The notes: generated by a model from the sequence alone, not told the origin. A DNA stretch of 64,000 bases from Candidatus Gastranaerophilales bacterium (GCA_944324255.1 CALUVM010000005.1:1-64000); one strand, 5' to 3'; positions 25,573-33,914 are shown, counted from the first letter of the stretch. Numbers and translations: made by a program.

Positions 25573-26664
25573 TTATTTACAAGTTACAAAAGCATTTAAA
25601 TATTGTATTAATTCATTAAATCCGACATTGCTAGGGGTTTTAAGTCTATTTTTGAGATATTCATCTATTGTTGATAAAATTTCAAGAAATGTTGTTTCAG
25701 ATATATTACCATCAAGATAGTCTGCATATATATTCAATAAATATGCATACGTATCTTCTCCGCCATGCATTTTAATTTGAATGAGGGCTCTTTTAATATT
25801 TTCGTTTGATATATTTACATTTAATAAGTCTTTATATAATTTTGCAGAATGTAATATTTGCTCTATCAAGGCATCTTCCGGCATATATTGCATCATCGTT
25901 TCAAAATAGTTGATAAAATTCTCATATAACTTATTTTCATCAAAATGTGATAACTTAAATTTAGTTATAAAGAAATCTCTAAAAAATAATTTTAAATCTG
26001 ATACTGTATTAAAACTCTTTACCAGTGTATTCCACTCGTTTACTATACCAATATCTTTTAAATAATCTGTTATAAGTGCTATCTGGTTTAAATCTTTAGA
26101 AGTTTTATGCAAAGAATAGTATAAATCTCTTGGCGGTACATTATCTATCTCTGCAGATATCACATATATGCGCTGAAGCATTTTAAATATATATGCAGCT
26201 TGCAGTTCATTTTCTTTAATTTGTGTCCAGAATCTATGCAAAAGCATAAACATTTTGGATTCTTTTTCACGTCCGGACAGCCTTTCACCGTTTATTATTT
26301 TGTCATACAAATCTTGATCAGCCGCAGCCAGACGCAATTTGCTTCTTCCGTTTGTTAGAAGGTACTTGGAACGAATTGTTCTTATTGCCTTATCATTTCT
26401 TTCAGAGGTTTTTTTATAACATTCACAGACAGCATGTAATAATAACGAAAGCGATACTATCCTGTTTAAACCATCAATTATCGTAAACTGATCAAGTGTA
26501 ATCGGGGCATAATATATAACCCCAAGGTCAATTTTACGGGTAAACTGCTCATCAACATTTATTAGCTCTAAAATATTCACCAAATTATTACTAAAACCGG
26601 AATATTCAAGTGCGTACAAGTCTTTTGCATTATGTAAAAAATCAAGTAAGCTTACAGTTTCCAT
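25573..26664 (-). CDS. Divergent DUF262 (GmrSD/ParB-like) protein
   Basis: This 363-residue protein has a DUF262-like layout: an N-terminal LGVIYYAPITLDQFTIIDGLNRIVSLSLLLHAV region (48-80), then long helices. In GmrSD-type nucleases the signature is IDGQQRLTTL; here it reads IDGLNRIVSL (63-72). The Gln-Gln and Thr-Thr are replaced, while IDG and Arg remain. The C-terminal HNH domain of GmrSD is not seen. Nuclease activity is therefore doubtful. It starts 3 bp after the stop of the winged-helix gene, so the two form one operon. Confidence 0.55.
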   Translation of the reverse strand: METVSLLDFLHNAKDLYALEYSGFSNNLVNILELINVDEQFTRKIDLGVIYYAPITLDQFTIIDGLNRIVSLSLLLHAVCECYKKTSERNDKAIRTIRSKYLLTNGRSKLRLAAADQDLYDKIINGERLSGREKESKMFMLLHRFWTQIKENELQAAYIFKMLQRIYVISAEIDNVPPRDLYYSLHKTSKDLNQIALITDYLKDIGIVNEWNTLVKSFNTVSDLKLFFRDFFITKFKLSHFDENKLYENFINYFETMMQYMPEDALIEQILHSAKLYKDLLNVNISNENIKRALIQIKMHGGEDTYAYLLNIYADYLDGNISETTFLEILSTIDEYLKNRLKTPSNVGFNELIQYLNAFVTCK

Positions 26665-26667
26665 TTA

Positions 26668-27306
26668 TTACTCTGTTAAAACAAATCCGCCGGAAGGGAC
26701 ATTTTTAAGTTTATCACCTTCTATTTTTGCTCTGAGATTCTTAATATATTTATAAACATAATCTCTAGGTAATTCTAACAGTTCTGCTAAATCTTTTGCA
26801 AAAACAGTTTTACCTATATTATTCAAGAAATATTCAAAAACCAGTTGTTCTCTGTCAGTTAAAGGTTTCTTTAACACTATATTAATATCAGAATGAGCAG
26901 AGTATTCTTCTACCTTATCAAGCAATGATTCTTTTCCAAAAGATTTCGGTAAATTTTCACCAAGAGTTTTACCAACAAGAGCACGTAAAGAATCCTCTCT
27001 GGATGACTTTTTATTATCAGGTTTTACTGCATTTTCCTGCAAATCCTTTTTAGTTATAGAAAATGGTGTGTGTGATATCTGACGCTCACGCTGGAAAGCT
27101 CTTTCGGCAATGGCAGAAAAACTGTCGCTCATCTCATTATTTGTATTTGAGGAAGTCCCCCGTGACATAACTATATCCACTACGTCGTTTGTAGGTTTAC
27201 TTTCCTCTACAGTTTTCCCCAATCTTGCTGCGAATTCTTCAAGCGTAATTTTTTCCAAAGAACTTCTCCACTGTCTTATCTCTTCCTTTGTCAAATAATT
27301 AGGCAT
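26668..27306 (-). CDS. OmpR-like winged-helix protein lacking a receiver
   Basis: About 212 residues. The N-terminus holds a helix (LTKEEIRQWRSSLEKITLEEF) and a low-complexity Ser/Asn/Lys linker to about residue 130. The last 70 residues form a winged helix of the OmpR C-terminal type: LTDREQLVFEYFLNNIGKTVF, then LAELLELPRDYVYKYIKNLRAKIEG and a wing GGFVL. No receiver domain exists, so DNA binding is not controlled by phosphorylation in cis. ATG at 27306 follows AGGAG. It may regulate its own operon with the DUF262-like partner. Confidence 0.65.
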   Translation of the reverse strand: MPNYLTKEEIRQWRSSLEKITLEEFAARLGKTVEESKPTNDVVDIVMSRGTSSNTNNEMSDSFSAIAERAFQRERQISHTPFSITKKDLQENAVKPDNKKSSREDSLRALVGKTLGENLPKSFGKESLLDKVEEYSAHSDINIVLKKPLTDREQLVFEYFLNNIGKTVFAKDLAELLELPRDYVYKYIKNLRAKIEGDKLKNVPSGGFVLTE

Positions 27307-27435
27307 CAAATATCTCCTATATTCACCTATGATAGTCTAACTTAATTCCCCTAATGGATTTCTTTATTATAATGTAACATAAAATTTTAAAAATTTATCA
27401 AAATATTTCACGATGTAAAGATTTCTTTTCAAAGC

Positions 27436-28053
27436 TTAATAATCCTGAACAATCCTCCCCGGGAGGTGATTTTGTTGAATCGTATAAAGCATTGACTCGG
27501 CACTGTTTTTATTTTTAAAAATACCTACTTGTAATGTATAATTATTAGAGCCAATACATTTAACAATAGGATTTAGTCCGGTACCGGTTTCCTGGATTAT
27601 ATCCTTTGCCACTTTTGCCTGTTCTGCTGACGTATACGTTCCTATAAAAACCTTATACATTGGCTCCGCAGAAGGTGTTATAAGAGCATCCGCAACAGAA
27701 TCTACAACTACCGGCTGAGAAGGCTGCGATTGAGTTCTTGATACATCAGTTGTTGCTTCAACCGTTTCAGAAGATTCAGCTTTTTTCATTAAATCTGTAA
27801 AATTTCTGCCTTGATCTTCATCCTGAATCATGGCTAATCTATTATCTACATTGTTCTTAGCTTCTTCTTCACTAACAACATCCTGTTCCTGCTGGTAATC
27901 TCCAATGGTGACATCAACAGACGGAGAAAATGATTTTATGACAAACGTAAAGACTAAAAGCATCCCGAAAAAAGATACTATAAACAGCTTTAATAAGCCA
28001 TAGTCTTTTTCATTTGTTTGTTTCATATATTTTTTATAACCACGACTTGCCAT
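27436..28053 (-). CDS. SPOR-domain membrane protein
   Basis: The 205-residue protein has a cytoplasmic basic start, one transmembrane helix (about 22-42, LKLFIVSFFGMLLVFTFVI), a periplasmic Gln/Ser/Pro/Val-rich linker, and a SPOR domain over the last 75 residues (MYKVFIGTYTSAEQAKVAKD, then YTLQVGIFKNKNSAESML). SPOR domains bind denuded septal glycan strands, so a division or cell-wall role is likely, as for FtsN or DedD. It is the last gene of the HEAT-queC-DUF366-SPOR operon, two bases after DUF366. Confidence 0.85.
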   Translation of the reverse strand: MASRGYKKYMKQTNEKDYGLLKLFIVSFFGMLLVFTFVIKSFSPSVDVTIGDYQQEQDVVSEEEAKNNVDNRLAMIQDEDQGRNFTDLMKKAESSETVEATTDVSRTQSQPSQPVVVDSVADALITPSAEPMYKVFIGTYTSAEQAKVAKDIIQETGTGLNPIVKCIGSNNYTLQVGIFKNKNSAESMLYTIQQNHLPGRIVQDY

Positions 28054-28055
28054 AC

Positions 28056-28610
28056 CTAAACTCCACGAACTTTTGTCCCCGCAAGAACAATATCATCTAA
28101 TTCTTCTGTATATCTTTTCATAACTTCAAGAGCGAAAGCTTTTATATCATCTATTCCTAATTCACTACTTAATCCGCAAGCCTTTACGGGTGCATCCTCA
28201 GATAAAATATTCAGTCCCGTATGAATTAGCACAGAGGTTACAGACTTTGTAGCGATAGAAACAGAAAGTTTACCGTTATCTACAATTAAATCATCGCCGT
28301 TTCGCTTAACAAAAATTCCCTTTTCTTCCAGAAGCTCTTTTATTATTGACATTAATAATCGTTGTCTTAAGACCCCTTCTGTCAAACCTATACCAAATTG
28401 TTCGGATATAAAACTTAACATCAATTTACTATATATAGGCTCATTATTGATAACATCCTCAATATCTACCATTTCAGATAAATCAACTTTACATTCACCT
28501 ATAAAAGCAACTATAGCATCACCTTGCAGTTTAAAATTCTTATAAATCCAATGCGGCGCAAGCTGCGAACCAATATATTTAATCTCTTCCTCAATAAACT
28601 TAGTTTTCAT
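28056..28610 (-). CDS. DUF366 family protein
   Basis: About 184 residues. The segments SQLAPHWIYKNFKLQGDAIVAFIGECKV (read in parts) and LSEMVDIEDV are typical of the DUF366 family as I remember it; no function is established to my knowledge. The C-terminal half includes KLSVSIATKSVTSVLIHTGLNI. ATG at 28610 follows GGAGA; TTG at 28619 is in frame but contains that Shine-Dalgarno. It overlaps the queC end by 11 bp, so a link to 7-deazaguanine metabolism is possible. Confidence 0.65.
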   Translation of the reverse strand: MKTKFIEEEIKYIGSQLAPHWIYKNFKLQGDAIVAFIGECKVDLSEMVDIEDVINNEPIYSKLMLSFISEQFGIGLTEGVLRQRLLMSIIKELLEEKGIFVKRNGDDLIVDNGKLSVSIATKSVTSVLIHTGLNILSEDAPVKACGLSSELGIDDIKAFALEVMKRYTEELDDIVLAGTKVRGV

Positions 28611-29280
28611 TTTCTCCAAATAATATATTTATATATTTATAACAGTTGTTATTAATAAGCGCCCGCTTTAAATGCCGGCAAGATTCACATTTCCCGCAGT
28701 GTTTTTCCCCCGAGGTATAACAGCTCCATACATATTCAAGAGGAATATTATTCTCCACTGCAATCTTTACTATATCATCCTTGCCATAATTAATCAAGGG
28801 GGCTACAACTTGCGGATGGACAAGCGTTGATGTTTTAAAGACTTCCGTTAAAGATGCACGAAACTCCTCCGTATTATCAAGAAAAGTCTTCCCTTCATCT
28901 TTATTAGCACCATACAATATAAAATCATAACCGTATGAATCACAAAAACAAGCTGCTATATTTAGAAATAATGAATTCCGATTCGGAACCCATACCTGAG
29001 CAGCACTTTTCACACTATTTAAATCCTTTTCAGGAATATCGGCATCCGATACCAGAGATGTATGAGTTATATCCTTAAGCCAGTCCAACTTTATAACTTT
29101 GTGTCTAATATTATAAAAATCAGCAGCTTTTTTAGAATATTCTATTTCTTGCATAGCAGATTTTTGACCATAATCAAATGTTAACCCCAATTCAATATTA
29201 TATTTAGACAGCCGATTTGAATACCCGAGCGCAACAAGCGAATCCAGCCCGCCGGATAAAAGAATTACAGATTTATTCAT
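28600..29280 (-). CDS. queC: 7-cyano-7-deazaguanine synthase
   Basis: QueC converts 7-carboxy-7-deazaguanine to preQ0 with ATP and ammonia, on the way to queuosine in tRNA. The PP-loop is LLSGGLDSLVAL near the N-terminus. Other motifs are FDYGQKS, WVPNRNSLFLNIA and the C-terminal zinc site CYTSGEKHCGKCESC, with Cys spacing as expected. ATG at 29280 follows GAGGAAG inside the end of the HEAT gene. queD, queE and queF are not in the window. Confidence 0.93.
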   Translation of the reverse strand: MNKSVILLSGGLDSLVALGYSNRLSKYNIELGLTFDYGQKSAMQEIEYSKKAADFYNIRHKVIKLDWLKDITHTSLVSDADIPEKDLNSVKSAAQVWVPNRNSLFLNIAACFCDSYGYDFILYGANKDEGKTFLDNTEEFRASLTEVFKTSTLVHPQVVAPLINYGKDDIVKIAVENNIPLEYVWSCYTSGEKHCGKCESCRHLKRALINNNCYKYINILFGENEN

Positions 29281-30208
29281 TATCTTCCTCATATTCTTTC
29301 AACAAATCCTTTGCCTCCAGCTTAAGGGAATCTGAATAGTTACCTGCAATTACTTCATTTAAAATACTTTTACCTTCTAAATTATAAAGTGCTATCAAAG
29401 CATTCCTTTGAACTTCATTATCCTCATCCCGCAGACATGGTTTTATAAACTTGACAGAATCTTCATCTTCACTGTTCATAATCGCTTCTATTGCATTAAT
29501 TCTGACAATAGGAGAAGAGTCCATTAAAGATGCCTTCAAGGCTTTTATAATCTTTTTGTTATTAATATTAAGTTTTCCTAAGGCTTCAACTATTTTTTCT
29601 TTTAAGAACGTAAACTTATCAAAAAACGCCTGTTTAGACTCTAAAATTGATATAAGAGGATCAATAGCAGAAGTATCCCCAATCATCCCCAGTGCTGATG
29701 TTGCTGATTCTTTAAGATATACGGATTTTTCTTCTTCGTCTTTGACAACATCAAGGAGCGGTTCAACGGCATATTTGTCACCAATTCTGCCTAACGCATC
29801 TGCACAGGCTAGACGGACTTTATAATCCTCATCTTTATTATTTAAACAATATAACAAAGCACCCATCGCAGATGAGTCTTTGTAATTCGAAACGGCTTTT
29901 GCACACATAACCCGTAAAGAAGTTATAGCATCTTTATCTGTATCATCATCAGGAGCTTTACTCACGAGCATATCAAGTAATATGTTCATTGTAGTTACAG
30001 ACTTATAGTCATTAGTATATTTAATAACATTTACCAGTATGTCCGGATCATGAATGTTTAATAAGCAGTAATTATAAATTTCAACCAGTTCATCCGAATC
30101 ATAAAATTCTTCCAGATTAGCAATATTATTAACAACACAAGCCGTGGCAGCACTTCCGACTCCGCATCTTTCTAATATTGATTTGTAATCAAGTACTTTA
30201 TTGTTCAC
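29273..30208 (-). CDS. HEAT-repeat protein
   Basis: The 311-residue protein consists of HEAT/PBS-lyase-type helical repeats. Units include VRLACADALGRIGDKYAVEPLLDVV, YLKESATSALGMIGDTSAIDPLISIL and IVRINAIEAIMNSEDEDSVKFI (each read in parts). In Cyanobacteria such repeats occur in phycobilisome lyases, but the repeat is also a general scaffold, and no phycobiliprotein is expected here. It seems to start at GTG 30208 without a clear Shine-Dalgarno, and overlaps queC by 8 bp. It leads the queC operon. Confidence 0.8.
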   Translation of the reverse strand: MNNKVLDYKSILERCGVGSAATACVVNNIANLEEFYDSDELVEIYNYCLLNIHDPDILVNVIKYTNDYKSVTTMNILLDMLVSKAPDDDTDKDAITSLRVMCAKAVSNYKDSSAMGALLYCLNNKDEDYKVRLACADALGRIGDKYAVEPLLDVVKDEEEKSVYLKESATSALGMIGDTSAIDPLISILESKQAFFDKFTFLKEKIVEALGKLNINNKKIIKALKASLMDSSPIVRINAIEAIMNSEDEDSVKFIKPCLRDEDNEVQRNALIALYNLEGKSILNEVIAGNYSDSLKLEAKDLLKEYEEDNE

Positions 30209-30282
30209 ACAAAAAAGATACTATAAAATACTCTTTTTAGCAATTATTACTATATTCTAACCCTAAATTTATTCAATTTTTA

Positions 30283-30300
30283 TTAACAATTCTTAACATA
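30283..30300 (+). promoter_or_regulatory. HLR1-like site, two mismatches
   Basis: TTAACAAT-TC-TTAACATA differs from HLR1 at one base per half. It lies 35 bp upstream of the CCTTTATATATA box of the 68-residue gene, the same layout as at 31576 and 63931. Confidence 0.4.
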
Positions 30301-30335
30301 ATTCATCTTAAAAGGCAATTTTTAAAAATAGATAT

Positions 30336-30347
30336 CCTTTATATATA
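30336..30347 (+). promoter_or_regulatory. CCTTTATATATA promoter box
   Basis: The box matches ACTTTATATATA at 31631 and 63986. Sixteen bases upstream is GGCAAT (30314-30319), aligned with TGAAAT in the other copies. It probably drives the gene at 30372. Confidence 0.45.
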
Positions 30348-30371
30348 CATAGACAGTTTTTAAAGGAGCAT

Positions 30372-30578
30372 ATGATGAAAGAAGAAGAATTAAATGCTAC
30401 AATGTCCGTTATATCAGACCCGATAAAAAATGTATATAAAATCAATTCCAGAACAGATGTTGAAGAAATTCAACGTATCTGCAGAATTTTTAATATAGCA
30501 GAACAGCAAGGCAATAAACATAGAATGCTTTCTATTAAAAATCTGGCTACGTTCAGACTTGTATTAAGCAATAACTAA
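30372..30578 (+). CDS. Small hypothetical protein (68 aa)
   Basis: A 67-68-residue soluble protein with mixed charge and no recognised domain; a central helix reads DVEEIQRICRIFNIAEQQ. AAGGAG precedes an ATG pair at 30372/30375, of which either may be used. It is flanked by a promoter of the shared HLR1-box design and a strong terminator, so it is an independent and probably well-expressed unit. Confidence 0.7.
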   Translation: MMKEEELNATMSVISDPIKNVYKINSRTDVEEIQRICRIFNIAEQQGNKHRMLSIKNLATFRLVLSNN

Positions 30579-30600
30579 GATTTAATAAAGATAATTAATA

Positions 30601-30625
30601 AAAGACCCGTTAGTTCGGGTCTTTT
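30601..30625. terminator. Bidirectional terminator
   Basis: Stem AAAGACCCG/CGGGTCTTT (9 bp) with loop TTAGTT. The loop starts with the stop codon (TAA on the minus strand) of the convergent gene ending at 30610. T-runs exist on both sides. Confidence 0.88.
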
Positions 30626-31530
30626 GTTTTGTATAATCTGGGTTCTACATATTTATCAATAATAACATGCTCTACAAAATCATCTATAGGCTTTATTGCA
30701 AGACCTATAGAAATAAACCCACCAATAGTTTTAATAAATTTACCTTTTAAAGTTTTGCCGCTCTGGTATTTACTTAATACGGATTTTACAGCTACGTTGG
30801 ACGTTTGCCCGGCTTCCATATATTTAAGATATTGTATATATTGTTTTGTAGATTTTGTACTATCAGAAGGATTAAGCAGTTTCTTCCTTTTCGATATCAG
30901 GTCATTGATTGTATTTTCCGCATATTGTATGACATATTCTTCTTTATTAAGCTTCAGCTCATCTTTAAATTTCTGAAAATTTCTTTTAAATAAATTTCCG
31001 GAAAGATTGCGATGTTTCCTATAATCAGTACGACTTCTTACAATACTTAAAAATTCTTCTGAACACTCTTTGTCTCTGCCGTGATAAGCATGCATCTTAC
31101 CGTTAGCAATAAAATCCATAGCTAATTTAGATATTTTTTCCTGACCATTAATACTTATTTTCTCATTATTGAATCTTCCCAGCCCTGAAACAAAATTTTG
31201 ACCGATTTTAATAGCAACTACCGGTAAAATAAGGCTTGCAATACCTTGAAAAATAGCCTGTTTTAAACAGCGCTTTGAATCAGGGCTGTATTCAGTTTTG
31301 TCATTTTTGTATTTGTCATAAACATCTGCTCCGATATACAAAAATACAGGCGCCCAAAATAGAGTTGCAGCACTGCCTATCAAAGGCCTTAATGCTTCAC
31401 CAACCTCACTTGTATATGCAGCCCCTCTAAGAGGCCATTTCATTAATGGATCTTTATAAGTACCGTCATTATTAACGGCTTTGCGATCTGCTTGAAAAAT
31501 ATTTTCGCAGGTTACAGCAGTTAATTTCAC
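30610..31530 (-). CDS. Hypothetical membrane-associated protein
   Basis: This 306-residue protein is not recognised. There are hydrophobic stretches near residues 48-68 (LIGSAATLFWAPVFLYIGADV) and 90-112 (AIFQGIASLILPVVAIKIG), and a weaker one near 267-282 (TIGGFISIGLAIKP). A highly basic central region lies between them. No signal peptide is evident, so it is probably an inner-membrane protein with a large basic cytoplasmic loop. It starts at GTG 31530 after GGAG. It is divergent from the 143-residue coiled-coil gene and shares the intergenic region. Confidence 0.65.
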   Translation of the reverse strand: MKLTAVTCENIFQADRKAVNNDGTYKDPLMKWPLRGAAYTSEVGEALRPLIGSAATLFWAPVFLYIGADVYDKYKNDKTEYSPDSKRCLKQAIFQGIASLILPVVAIKIGQNFVSGLGRFNNEKISINGQEKISKLAMDFIANGKMHAYHGRDKECSEEFLSIVRSRTDYRKHRNLSGNLFKRNFQKFKDELKLNKEEYVIQYAENTINDLISKRKKLLNPSDSTKSTKQYIQYLKYMEAGQTSNVAVKSVLSKYQSGKTLKGKFIKTIGGFISIGLAIKPIDDFVEHVIIDKYVEPRLYKTKDPN

Positions 31531-31575
31531 CTTAATCTCCTAATTTCGACTGGTCTAATAATTTTATAATAAATG

Positions 31576-31593
31576 AATATTAAGAATTGTAAC
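31576..31593 (-). promoter_or_regulatory. HLR1-like site, two mismatches
   Basis: Minus strand reads GTTACAAT-TC-TTAATATT: the first half is perfect and the second has two mismatches. The gap to the TGAAAT element at 31609 is 15 bp and to the ACTTTATATATA box is 37 bp, identical to the gaps at the right window edge. Confidence 0.45.
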
Positions 31594-31608
31594 AAAATAA
31601 ATAAGTCG

Positions 31609-31642
31609 TGAAATTCGATATTTTTTAAATACTTTATATATA
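31609..31642 (+). promoter_or_regulatory. TGAAAT-N16-ACTTTATATATA promoter module
   Basis: TGAAAT (31609-31614) and ACTTTATATATA (31631-31642) recur with the same 16-bp spacing at 63964-63997. It probably drives the gene at 31669. Confidence 0.5.
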
Positions 31643-31668
31643 CGTAAGATAAATAAAGGTATAAGAAA

Positions 31669-32100
31669 ATGGCAAACACAGCAGCATTATTAGGAAATTT
31701 ATTAGCAACTAACGCAGACATTAACTACTATACTCAGCAGTCTATTTATTGGAATGCTAAGTACGAAGCTAACAGCGCTAAGTTGGAAGAACAAGTTAAA
31801 TATGAAGAAAAATGGCAGAATGCATTTGATTCAGCAATTGATAACACAAAATCATTAACTGCAGGCGGCGTAACTGTTGCAGAAAATAATAAAAATGAAG
31901 TATTAGCTGATGCATACGCACACGCTAAGGTCGCTAAATATGATGAAGAACTTTCACTTGAACTGGCTGACCTTGATATTGAATACGACACTATGAAAAG
32001 TATGTATGATACAATGCTTGAAGAATTGAGAGCACAACAAGAATCCGAAAAGACTGCAACTTCTACAGCAGCTCAAGATACAGGATTGTTACAACAATAA
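31669..32100 (+). CDS. Small coiled-coil protein (143 aa), unknown
   Basis: The 143-residue acidic protein is almost entirely helical: NADINYYTQQSIYWNAKYEAN, SAKLEEQVKYEEKW and MYDTMLEELRAQQES suggest a helical hairpin or coiled coil. It has no Cys, no signal peptide and a disordered Ser/Thr/Gln tail. AAAGG is 10 bases before the ATG. The promoter belongs to the same class as that of the 251-residue coiled-coil gene at 151. Small helical proteins without a leader are often exported by specialised systems, but nothing in the window supports that directly. Confidence 0.75.
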   Translation: MANTAALLGNLLATNADINYYTQQSIYWNAKYEANSAKLEEQVKYEEKWQNAFDSAIDNTKSLTAGGVTVAENNKNEVLADAYAHAKVAKYDEELSLELADLDIEYDTMKSMYDTMLEELRAQQESEKTATSTAAQDTGLLQQ

Positions 32101-32127
32101 GGTTAGATAAGGAGGTAATCCTCCTTA

Positions 32128-32946
32128 TTAATAAACCTTGGAGGCATTGTACATTAAAGAGGCGATGGTCATTGGACCAACCCCGCCCGGCACCGGTGAT
32201 ATATATCCGGCAGACATTGAAACTAAATCAAAATCTACATCCCCCGTAAGTCGACCGTTAGAATCTCTGAATATTCCGACATCGACAACAACAGAATTTT
32301 TCTTATCCATCTTACATCTTACAATTTTATTTCCAACCGCAGATATAACTATATCAGCGGTTTTTATTTTGTTTTCCAAATCCTTAGTATACGAATGGCA
32401 GAGTGTTACAGTTGCATTCCTCTGTAACAGCATTTGCGCCACCGGTTTCCCGACTATATTAGAACGTCCTATTACAACGGCATCAGAGCCTTCAATAGGT
32501 ATATTATATTCATCAAGCAGCATTATTATACCTTGAGGAGTTGCCGGATAGAAGTACGGAGTCAGCCCTATAGCTAACCTTCCGACATTTTCCGGTGTGA
32601 ATCCGTCAACATCTTTTTTAGGAGAAATTGTCATTACGACTTTATTCTTATCTATATGGGCAGGTAACGGTAATTGCACAAGTATACCCGTAACATCCGG
32701 GTTTTCATTGTACTCTTTAATTTTTTCAAGTAGAAACTCTTCTGATACTGACTCCGGAAGCTTTAGTACAGTAGACTTTATACCGACATTTTCTGCTGCA
32801 ATTTGTTTATTTTTTACGTATATTTCACTTGCAGAATTATTACCAACAAGAATTACAACAAGGTGAGGCTGCTTTTCCAGGTTAGAAACCCGTTCCTTTA
32901 CTTTATCAAGAATTTTTATAGATAAGGCTTTACCGTCTAATATCAT
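32128..32946 (-). CDS. folD: Methylenetetrahydrofolate dehydrogenase/cyclohydrolase
   Basis: FolD interconverts 5,10-methylene-THF, methenyl-THF and 10-formyl-THF with NADP. The 272-residue protein has the active-site segment EIYVKNKQIAAENVGI (with the catalytic Tyr and Lys), LVQLPLPAHIDK, ISPKKDVDGFTPENVGRL, the NADP site VVIGRSNIVGKPVAQMLL and the closing TPGGVGPMT-type motif PVPGGVGPMTIASLMYN. It overlaps the CooC-like gene by 4 bp (ATGA). It would use C1 units from the glycine cleavage proteins. Confidence 0.95.
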   Translation of the reverse strand: MILDGKALSIKILDKVKERVSNLEKQPHLVVILVGNNSASEIYVKNKQIAAENVGIKSTVLKLPESVSEEFLLEKIKEYNENPDVTGILVQLPLPAHIDKNKVVMTISPKKDVDGFTPENVGRLAIGLTPYFYPATPQGIIMLLDEYNIPIEGSDAVVIGRSNIVGKPVAQMLLQRNATVTLCHSYTKDLENKIKTADIVISAVGNKIVRCKMDKKNSVVVDVGIFRDSNGRLTGDVDFDLVSMSAGYISPVPGGVGPMTIASLMYNASKVY

Positions 32947-33698
32947 CTATTATACTCCTGAGGTAAGTTTAGTCTAAAATATAAGTGGTTTACCGCGTCT
33001 TTCACCATATCCGAATCTCTTGTAATAGAACCTTTTGCCAGTTCAGAATCGTACGGAATTGAACCTAATATTTCCATATCAGATTCTTTTATAAAACCGT
33101 AAACCTCTGTCATATCTTTGTTTTCTGCTTTATTAATAACTACGCCAAGCTGTCCGCCTGCTGCATATTTTGCAGAGTATTCATGAATACGCTTAGCTAA
33201 ATTTATTGATTCAATCATAGGATTTGCAATAACGAGAGTTAGATCAATATCAACATCAACCAGCTGATTTAAATATTTTAAATCAAATTCACAATCAAAT
33301 ATAACAAAATCATATCTCTCAATAACTTTTTGCAATGCATCATTTATTTGACCGGTAATAGGACACCTGCAATCTTTAGAGCCAACAAGCCAGGAAACAA
33401 TTATATCTACATTATCATCAAGAGATACTATAATATCTTCCATTGCCCATTCGACATATTCTTGTTTAGTCATATGCTGGGGAATACCGGTTCTATATTC
33501 ATGCTTACCGCTTCTTATACCGTAAATTGTATTTCTAATATCAAGTCCGAAAGTATGCCCCAACTCACCTGTCAAATCATTATCAAAAAGCAATATTGAT
33601 TTTTCCGGAAAGTGCTCCCTTAATACGGACAACAAAGCTTTTGTAATTGTTGTTTTCCCGCTTCCGCTTTTACCTGTAACAGCTATCTTTATAGTCAA
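32943..33698 (-). CDS. CooC/MinD-type P-loop ATPase
   Basis: The 251-residue protein belongs to the SIMIBI class. Its P-loop GKSGSGKTTITKAL (9-22) is followed by LLFDNDLTGELGHTFGLD and a CRC pair at 'SKDCRCP' (about residues 107-113). Walker B-like FVIFDCEFDL and the specificity segment VVINKAEN come later. The overall order is like CooC, the ATPase that inserts nickel into carbon-monoxide dehydrogenase, which in acetogens often neighbours folD. No CODH/ACS gene is present here. TTG is the likely start, with GAGG upstream. Confidence 0.7.
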   Translation of the reverse strand: MTIKIAVTGKSGSGKTTITKALLSVLREHFPEKSILLFDNDLTGELGHTFGLDIRNTIYGIRSGKHEYRTGIPQHMTKQEYVEWAMEDIIVSLDDNVDIIVSWLVGSKDCRCPITGQINDALQKVIERYDFVIFDCEFDLKYLNQLVDVDIDLTLVIANPMIESINLAKRIHEYSAKYAAGGQLGVVINKAENKDMTEVYGFIKESDMEILGSIPYDSELAKGSITRDSDMVKDAVNHLYFRLNLPQEYNR

Positions 33699-33745
33699 AA
33701 TAATACCTCTTTTTGTTTATTTTACCATAAACCTGACATATACAA

Positions 33746-33840
33746 CATTTTGCATAAAATGATGTTAAAAAGAGAAAGAAATCCACGAATAAAAGAAATA
33801 AACAAAATAAACAAATATAATACATGATTTTATACAAAAT
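33746..33840. promoter_or_regulatory. Two AT-rich dyads upstream of the CooC-like gene
   Basis: CATTTTGCATAAAATG (33746-33761) and ATTTTATACAAAAT (33827-33840) are palindromic around a 4-nt centre. They may be operators of the CooC-folD operon. In so AT-rich a region, chance is a real alternative. Confidence 0.25.
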
Positions 33841-33860
33841 GCCGTATTATAAAATTCTTT

Positions 33861-33899
33861 ATAAAAAAAAAAACGGCGCTGGTTTTAACCAGCGCCGTT
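33861..33899 (-). terminator. Terminator of the rpoBC operon
   Basis: A GC-rich palindrome AACGGCGCTGG/CCAGCGCCGTT (33872-33882 and 33889-33899, loop TTTTAA) is followed on the minus strand by a long T-run. It lies 16 bp past the rpoC2 stop. Confidence 0.93.
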
Positions 33900-33914
33900 A
33901 ATATTCTCTCTTAA

